DNA of 64,000 bases, taken from the NCBI RefSeq assembly GCF_003461245.1, contig NZ_QTWS01000002.1, forward strand, positions 1 through 64,000, written 5' to 3'. The DNA comes from Blautia sp. AF19-10LB (GTDB lineage Bacteria > Bacillota > Clostridia > Lachnospirales > Lachnospiraceae). The notes under the pieces are model-generated. The model saw only the letters and a program-made list of their open reading frames with translations, was not told the DNA's origin and did no database searches. Within the stretch, counting starts at the first letter, position 1. The number at the start of each line of letters is the position of its first letter. The translations under genes and the position numbers were made by a program. Shown here in pieces: positions 59,005 through 64,000 of the stretch.

Positions 59005-60486
59005 TTACTGAAGAACCTGCGCAACAGCCTTTTTCCATCCCTGATACTTTTGATCTCGTTCTGCGGCATCCATCTTCGGTGAAAATCTGGTACGGCTCAT
59101 CTGACTGAAAACTTCTTCACGGTCATAGATTCCCACTGCAATACCGGCCGCATAAGCAGCTCCGATACCGGACAGTTCTTCCGCGGACGGAACCTGTACG
59201 GACACCTCTGCGATATCGCTCTGGAACTGCATCAGATATTTGTTTCTGGTCGGGCCGCCATCTACGCGGAGTTCTCCGATCGCAATGCCGGATTCCTCGC
59301 TCATGGCTTTTACTACGTCGGTAATCTGGTATGCGATGCAGTCCAGACCGGCGCGGACGATCTCAGCTCTTTTTGTCGTTCTGGTCATTCCTGTGAGAAT
59401 TCCCTCTGCCTCGCTGTCCCAGTAAGGTGCTCCAAGTCCGGTAAACGCCGGAACCAGATATGCATGGTCTTTTGGATTCGCCTCAAACGCCAGTGCTTCT
59501 GTCTCACCCGGAGAGGCAATCAGCTTCAGATCATCCTTAAGCCAGGTGATCACAGCTCCTGTATAATTGATATTTCCTTCCAGAACATAGTTTACTTCTC
59601 CGTCCAGTTTCCACGCAAGAGAAGTTACCACGCGGTTACTGTAGACCGGTTTCTTACCGATGTTCATCATAATGGAGGAACCTGTTCCATAAGTGGTCTT
59701 AATCATTCCTGTCTCAATACAGCCCTGTCCGAACAGTGCTCCATGGGAATCTCCAAGAACGCCGCGGATCGGGATCTGTGCATCAAGATAGCCGCCAAAA
59801 TCTGTTGTGCCGTATTCGCCATCGGAATCCGTCACTTCTGCGAGGCAGGATACCGGGATTCCAAACAGTCCGCAGACTTCCGAATCCCAGGCAAGCTCTC
59901 CGATATGGAACATCTGGGTACGGGAAGCATTGGAATAATCGGTGCGGAATTCTCTTCCGCCAGTCAGCTTATAGACAAGCCAGCTGTCGATCGTTCCACA
60001 GCAGAGTTCGCCTCTGTCTGCTTTTTCCTGTGCTCCCGGCACATTCTGGAGAACCCAGGCGATCTTTGCCGCTGAAAAATATGGAGATAACTGGAGCCCT
60101 GTATGCGAGCGAACCAGTTCTTCTGCATTTTCATGCTCTGCTGCAATCTTTTTGCAGATCTCGCTTCCTCTTGCACACTGCCACACAACAGCATTGTATA
60201 CCGGCTTTCCGGTTTTTTTGTCCCATACAAGAGCGGTTTCTCTCTGATTGCTGATTCCAAGTACAGAGATCTCTTTTTTGTCGATTCCTGCTTTTTCAAT
60301 GAGATTTTTTACAACCTGGAGGGTATTCGCATAAATCTCCTCCGGATCATGCTCAACCCATCCACGTTCATCGATATATTGTTTATGTGGAAGATCAGCT
60401 CTGCAGAGAAGGGCTCCTTTTTCATCAAAAAGGAGTCCCTTTGTTCCCTGTGTACTCTGATCGATCCCAAGTACATATTTATTCAT
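59005..60486 (-). CDS. FGGY-family carbohydrate kinase
   Basis: 493 residues. Motifs: YVLGIDQSTQGTKGLLFDEKG (phosphate 1), VLGISNQRETALVWDKKTGKPVYNAVVWQC, TGLQLSPYFSAAKIAWVLQN, TTYGTGSSIMMNIG, and LRVDGGPTRNKYLMQFQSDI (FGGY signature 2 region). It resembles glycerol kinase strongly, but the operon (sugar isomerase and two-subunit transketolase) argues for a ketose kinase. D-apulose kinase, as in the transketolase route of D-apiose use, is the best fit; glycerol kinase remains the alternative. One base separates it from the transketolase stop. Confidence 0.85.
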   Translation of the reverse strand: MNKYVLGIDQSTQGTKGLLFDEKGALLCRADLPHKQYIDERGWVEHDPEEIYANTLQVVKNLIEKAGIDKKEISVLGISNQRETALVWDKKTGKPVYNAVVWQCARGSEICKKIAAEHENAEELVRSHTGLQLSPYFSAAKIAWVLQNVPGAQEKADRGELCCGTIDSWLVYKLTGGREFRTDYSNASRTQMFHIGELAWDSEVCGLFGIPVSCLAEVTDSDGEYGTTDFGGYLDAQIPIRGVLGDSHGALFGQGCIETGMIKTTYGTGSSIMMNIGKKPVYSNRVVTSLAWKLDGEVNYVLEGNINYTGAVITWLKDDLKLIASPGETEALAFEANPKDHAYLVPAFTGLGAPYWDSEAEGILTGMTRTTKRAEIVRAGLDCIAYQITDVVKAMSEESGIAIGELRVDGGPTRNKYLMQFQSDIAEVSVQVPSAEELSGIGAAYAAGIAVGIYDREEVFSQMSRTRFSPKMDAAERDQKYQGWKKAVAQVLQ

Positions 60487-60487
60487 A

Positions 60488-61420
60488 TCATTTCACCAGT
60501 TCCGCTGCTTTTTTTGCAATGCCTTCTGCATTTAATCCATAATAATCAAACACTTCTCTGGATGTTCCTGTGATGACCGGTGCATCCGGGAGAGACATAT
60601 TGACTACCTTACGCGGACACTCGCTTCCTACTACCTGGCTTACCATGGAGCCAAGTCCGCCGAACGGTGCATGTTCCTCTACAGTAAGAACTGCTTTTGC
60701 ATTGGAAGCAGCCTTTACGATCGCTGCTGTATCAAGCGGCTTGATACAGTACATATCTACTACAGCTGCACTGATTCCCTGCTCTTTCAAAAGCTCTGCT
60801 GCTGCCTTTGCAGGTCCTACCATCTCGCCGCAGGCAATGATCGCAACATCGCTTCCTTCACAGATCACTGTTGCCTTATCCATCTCAAATGGTACATTTC
60901 CTTCTTCGTAAACAGGGTCTACTGCGTTACGTCCAACACGTATATAAGCTGGCTTTTCATCCTTGAGAAGTGCTTTTGTCAGTTCTTTTGTCTGAAGATG
61001 ATCACTTGGGATATAAACTCTCATATTCGGAATTGCAGACATTGCTGCGATATCCTGTGCGGAATGATGGCTCATTCCCAGTGCACCGTAGCTTACACCG
61101 CCGCTGATTCCGATGAGTTTTACGTTGGTATTGGAGTAGGCAACATCTACCTTTGCCTGTTCATAGCTTCTTGTAGAAAGGAAGCAGGCCGGTGATACTG
61201 CATAGGATTTTTTGCCGCATTTTGCAAGTCCGGCAGAGATACTTACAAGGTTCTGCTCTGCAATACCTGTCTCTACAAACTGATCCGGATAAGTTTCTGC
61301 AAAAGGGGTAAAGGATCCGCTTCCTCTGGAATCGCTGCACAGTGCAACGATATCTTTATCGGTTTTTGCTGCTTCCATCAGCACTTCACAAATCATCTGT
61401 TTATTGGCAATTTTACTCAT
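60488..61420 (-). CDS. Transketolase, C-terminal subunit
   Basis: 310 residues: the pyrimidine-binding domain (catalytic Glu in FVETGIAEQNLVSISAGLAKCG) plus the C-terminal domain (IACGEMVGPAKAAAELLKEQGI...VVDMYCIKPLD, EEHAPFGGLGSMV). It pairs with the N-terminal subunit encoded just upstream (8-nt overlap). Split transketolases are common in Clostridia; this one is dedicated to a sugar operon. Confidence 0.93.
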   Translation of the reverse strand: MSKIANKQMICEVLMEAAKTDKDIVALCSDSRGSGSFTPFAETYPDQFVETGIAEQNLVSISAGLAKCGKKSYAVSPACFLSTRSYEQAKVDVAYSNTNVKLIGISGGVSYGALGMSHHSAQDIAAMSAIPNMRVYIPSDHLQTKELTKALLKDEKPAYIRVGRNAVDPVYEEGNVPFEMDKATVICEGSDVAIIACGEMVGPAKAAAELLKEQGISAAVVDMYCIKPLDTAAIVKAASNAKAVLTVEEHAPFGGLGSMVSQVVGSECPRKVVNMSLPDAPVITGTSREVFDYYGLNAEGIAKKAAELVK

Positions 61421-62252
61421 TGAGAGCAGCCTCCTTTCTTGCTTCCAGGTCTTTCATGATCTGATCATATTCTTCTGCATTCGGTACATGATGATGCCAT
61501 GCTGCCTTGTCTTCCATGACAGAAGATCCACATCCCTTGATGGTGTTTGCGATCAGTACGGTTGGTTTTCCTTTGACTGTTTTTGCTTCCTCAAACGCTG
61601 CATTTAACTGGTCGATATTGTTGCCGTCTTTTACATCGATCACGTTCCATCCGAAGCTTCTGAATCTTTCGTGAAGATCATCCTGATGCATAACGTCCTC
61701 TGTATTTCCGGAGATCTGAAGACGGTTTCTGTCGACTACTGCACAGAGATTGTCGAGTTTGTACTGGCTGGCTGCCATTGCACCTTCCCAGACAGAACCT
61801 TCTGCCAGCTCGCCATCACCCATAACGGTGTATACACGATAGGTGAGACCATTCATTTTTCCTGCAAGTGCCATACCAACACTTACCGGAAGTCCATGTC
61901 CCAGAGAACCGGAGTTCATTTCGATTCCCGGAAGCTTATTGTTCGGATGTCCGATAAATTTGGAACCGAATTTACTGAAGGTATCAATTACTTCCTGTAT
62001 CGGGAAGAAGCCTTTCTTTGCAAGCACTGCATACAAAGCTTCCACAGAATGTCCTTTACTCATAACAAAACGGTCATGATTCGGATCATCCATATTGTCC
62101 GGTGTTACATTCATCTGATTAAAGTACAGTGCTACCAGAGTATCCATAACACTCATATCACCACCGATGTGTCCGGCTTTTCCGGCACAGATCATATCAA
62201 TTACATCTTTTCGTAAATCATAGGATAACGCTGTCAGATTTTCCATATTCAT
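61413..62252 (-). CDS. Transketolase, N-terminal (TPP-binding) subunit
   Basis: 279 residues: GKAGHIGGDMSVMDTLVALYF, DRFVMSKGHSVEALYAVLA, NSGSLGHGLPVSVGMALAGK, and the TPP/Mg motif VMGDGELAEGSVWEGAMAASQYKLDNLCAVVDRN. Together with the next gene it transfers two-carbon (or related) units between ketose and aldose phosphates. In an apiose pathway it would cleave apulose 4-phosphate, giving dihydroxyacetone phosphate and xylulose 5-phosphate. Confidence 0.94.
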   Translation of the reverse strand: MNMENLTALSYDLRKDVIDMICAGKAGHIGGDMSVMDTLVALYFNQMNVTPDNMDDPNHDRFVMSKGHSVEALYAVLAKKGFFPIQEVIDTFSKFGSKFIGHPNNKLPGIEMNSGSLGHGLPVSVGMALAGKMNGLTYRVYTVMGDGELAEGSVWEGAMAASQYKLDNLCAVVDRNRLQISGNTEDVMHQDDLHERFRSFGWNVIDVKDGNNIDQLNAAFEEAKTVKGKPTVLIANTIKGCGSSVMEDKAAWHHHVPNAEEYDQIMKDLEARKEAALNE

Positions 62253-62253
62253 C

Positions 62254-63654
62254 TCATTCTCCTCTTAAATAAGCTTTTACATCTTCTTCGATCGGGTCGT
62301 AGAGATCCGGTTTTATGCCGATATATTTACATGCCTCATACAGTACCGGAACAACATCCTTGTGGATTCCCACACAGTGATGGATGTAAGGTCCTTCTAC
62401 GATCTTGGCTTCCAGTCGTTTGATATTTTCTACTTCTACCCAGAGGTAAGTTCCCATTCCCTTTGGTCCGTCCACGCCTTTGGCATTTCCAAGAAGGAGG
62501 GAATATTCTCCATTGTCTCCGTCGAAACGTGCCAGAGTAACCTCTCCATGTTTTGCCTCAGCTGTGATCGCACCCGGATGACTGAATGCCAGCGGATAGG
62601 TGATCTTTGGTGTTTCTCTTGCCACGGAGATCGGCCATGGTCCGCAGTGCTGCAGAAGCTCACCATTTTCGATATCCGGATGGCGGATGGTCCAGTCTGC
62701 AAAGAAGCTTCTGGTATCTCCCATCCCTGCTGCCTCTACCATCAGTGCGGTGATTGCACCGTGAATGTCAGTTTCGCAGACAACCGGGATTCCTTCTTCG
62801 TTCAGAAGTGAATTCGCTGCGCACGGCATGATTCCAAGTTCACACTGCAGCTGGTTCCAGCACTGGATTGCTCCTGCCTGACATCCGTATTTTGTGATCA
62901 GGTTCTTCATTGCTACCTTGAGGGCTGCCACGTTTTCAAGTTCATTGTCTTTGATGTCAATGATCATGTTCTGGCGGCAGTATTCCATTACTTTGGCAAC
63001 TTCCGTTCCTTCTTCTTTTGCTTTCTTTACTTCATCAGTAAGTTCCGGCATCGGGATCGGAGTAAGCTGGATATTGAATTTCTCCAGAAGTTCTCCTTCG
63101 TTGCACATGGTGGTCCAGAATTCATATGGTCTTGTGGAAATCTGAAGGATTCTGATGTTTTTGAATTTCTTTACTACGTTGCAGACTGCCATGAAGTCTC
63201 TCAGGCCACGTTCAAAAACAGGATCGTTCAGACGACAGTTTGTCATGTAAGTAAACGGTACCCGGAATCTTCTGAGTACTTTACCTGTTGCAAAAAGTCC
63301 ACACTGAGTATCTCTTAAACGAACACCGTTTTCATCCGGACGCTCATCCAGCGGCCCCCAGAGAAGAACCGGAACTCCCAGTTCCTTTGCAAGTCTTGCA
63401 CATTCAAATTCAGTACCAAAGTTGCAGTGCGGAAGAAACAGACCGTCAATTTTTTCTCTTTTGAACTTCTCTGCGATCTTGTACATTCCTTCATCATCAT
63501 AGAGAAGTCCTTCCTCGTTGATGTCTGTGATATCTACAAAATCGATTCCAAGCTCTCTCAGTCTGTCTGCAGTCAGTCCACGATACTTTACTGCATCTGG
63601 TGCACTGAAAATACTTCTTCTTGTCGGTGCATATCCAAGTTTAATATGGTCCAT
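62254..63654 (-). CDS. L-fucose/L-arabinose isomerase-like sugar isomerase
   Basis: 466 residues. The N-terminal half has a Rossmann-like pattern (DGLFLPHCNFGTEFECARLAKELGVPVLLWGPLDERPDENGVRLRDTQCGLFAT). The C-terminal half carries metal-site motifs of the FucI/AraA-type family (IQCWNQLQCELGIMPCAANSLLNEEGIPVVCETDIHGAITALMV, with Glu and Asp ligands; IVEGPYIHHCVGIHKDVVPVLYEACKYIGI). It is a shorter, divergent member, so the substrate is not L-fucose or L-arabinose by sequence alone. First gene of the operon, one base before the transketolase subunit; start follows AAGGGGGA. D-apiose to D-apulose is the proposed reaction. Confidence 0.82.
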   Translation of the reverse strand: MDHIKLGYAPTRRSIFSAPDAVKYRGLTADRLRELGIDFVDITDINEEGLLYDDEGMYKIAEKFKREKIDGLFLPHCNFGTEFECARLAKELGVPVLLWGPLDERPDENGVRLRDTQCGLFATGKVLRRFRVPFTYMTNCRLNDPVFERGLRDFMAVCNVVKKFKNIRILQISTRPYEFWTTMCNEGELLEKFNIQLTPIPMPELTDEVKKAKEEGTEVAKVMEYCRQNMIIDIKDNELENVAALKVAMKNLITKYGCQAGAIQCWNQLQCELGIMPCAANSLLNEEGIPVVCETDIHGAITALMVEAAGMGDTRSFFADWTIRHPDIENGELLQHCGPWPISVARETPKITYPLAFSHPGAITAEAKHGEVTLARFDGDNGEYSLLLGNAKGVDGPKGMGTYLWVEVENIKRLEAKIVEGPYIHHCVGIHKDVVPVLYEACKYIGIKPDLYDPIEEDVKAYLRGE

Positions 63655-63702
63655 GGTATTTCCCCCTTAATGTGTTTTTGCGTTTCTCTTTCTGTAAACA
63701 TT

Positions 63703-63730
63703 ATTATAAACTGTTCATATTATTTTTCAA
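63703..63730 (-). promoter_or_regulatory. Promoter of the isomerase-transketolase-kinase operon
   Basis: Minus strand TTGAAA (63725-63730), 16 nt, TATAAT (63703-63708), about 50 nt before the isomerase start codon. Confidence 0.75.
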
Positions 63731-63843
63731 TAAAATATTATATTTTTTTACTCAAAACGGGAAGTTATACAATTTTTATTTCCTGTTTTTGGATGTTTTT
63801 CACAGTTATTCTGCTGTTTTCAGTATTTTATCCTTAAATATGT

Positions 63844-63857
63844 TATAAACGTTTATA
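63844..63857. promoter_or_regulatory. Putative LacI-type operator
   Basis: Perfect 14-bp palindrome TATAAACGTTTATA with a central CG, the form usual for LacI/GalR operators. A related half-site, ATAAACATTTAT, follows at once. It lies upstream of the sugar operon promoter and after the gene that ends at 63950. Confidence 0.5.
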
Positions 63858-63886
63858 TAAACATTTATAAAAATTCGCATAAAAAA

Positions 63887-63926
63887 AGAACCAGAATGTA
63901 TATTTTTATTTACACATCCTGATTCT
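63887..63926 (-). terminator. Terminator of the gene entering from the right
   Basis: Minus strand stem AGAATCAGGATGTGTA / TATACATTCTGGTTCT (16 bp with G-T pairs), 8-nt loop, then TTTTTT. It ends transcription of the gene whose stop codon is at 63950. Confidence 0.85.
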
Positions 63927-63949
63927 GCTGCTCCACGATCATCTGCTGA

Positions 63950-64000
63950 TCATTTGATATTTTTTACGGTATTTCTATATATTATTTTCGGACACACCTG
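63950..64000 (-). CDS. C-terminal end of a gene cut by the window edge (possibly LacI-family regulator)
   Basis: On the minus strand the frame is open from the window edge to TGA at 63950-63952 and encodes ...QVCPKIIYRNTVKNIK. Too short to identify. The pattern P-K-I-I-x-R-N-T/S is like the last strand of LacI/GalR regulators (usually PxLIxRxS), and both the LacI-type palindrome and the terminator that follow agree with a regulator of the neighbouring sugar operon. Confidence 0.4.
   Translation of the reverse strand, partial: QVCPKIIYRNTVKNIK

Overview
The window starts inside the 5' end of a 16S rRNA gene (minus strand). Its sequence is of the Lachnospiraceae (Clostridium cluster XIVa) type and most resembles Blautia/Ruminococcus as I remember them. 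Protein content fits a gut Firmicute: ECF transporter, class B sortase, DUF5716/DUF5717, PPi-dependent phosphofructokinase, sugar ABC operon with a YesM/YesN-type two-component system. Most genes lie on the minus strand; only glgP, fliB and pfp are on the plus strand. I saw no tRNA gene, insertion sequence, prophage or CRISPR array.

Layout. 1-718: 16S rRNA with three tandem promoters. 719-5279: an autoregulated sdpR-sdpI pair, an AraC regulator and glycogen phosphorylase. 5280-13338: a sugar ABC operon with two binding proteins, two permeases, a histidine kinase and a response regulator, but no ATPase gene. 13486-15205: a Tim44-like and a DUF308 membrane protein. 15390-20397: a 1596-residue surface protein behind a corrinoid-type riboswitch. 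20529-23644: ThrE-type exporter, a hypothetical protein and an Rpn-type nuclease. 23852-42583: one 13-gene run of about 18.5 kb behind a second copy of the same riboswitch. 42587-44475: srtB-sirtuin-DUF951. 44527-53120: fliB, pfp, purine/uracil permease, Csp-like subtilase, lgt, an arginase-family protein and fba. 53269-58856: a TPR/DUF5716/DUF5717 cluster. 59005-63654: a sugar operon (isomerase, two-subunit transketolase, FGGY kinase) whose gene set fits D-apiose use. 63950-64000: the last codons of an incoming gene, possibly a LacI-type regulator.

Main result. The riboswitch-led operon at 23852-42583 looks like a Gram-positive vitamin B12 (corrinoid) capture system that resembles the human intrinsic factor/transcobalamin system. 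It encodes an ECF transporter (S, T and fused A1A2 subunits). It also encodes a lipoprotein with prenyltransferase-like alpha/alpha-barrel repeats, corresponding to the N-terminal half of intrinsic factor, and two DUF4430 proteins, the domain related to the C-terminal half of intrinsic factor/transcobalamin. A TIM-barrel protein is a candidate cobamide-remodelling enzyme (CbiR-like). A secreted beta-propeller protein recalls Bacteroides BtuG. The operon also carries MoxR, DUF58 and transglutaminase-like genes, the last with Ser where the catalytic Cys is expected. The second riboswitch controls a large surface protein that also carries a DUF4430-like domain and the same C-terminal Ig-like module as the propeller protein, so the two loci probably form one regulon. 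All of this is read from sequence and remembered family knowledge; no search or fold prediction was run.
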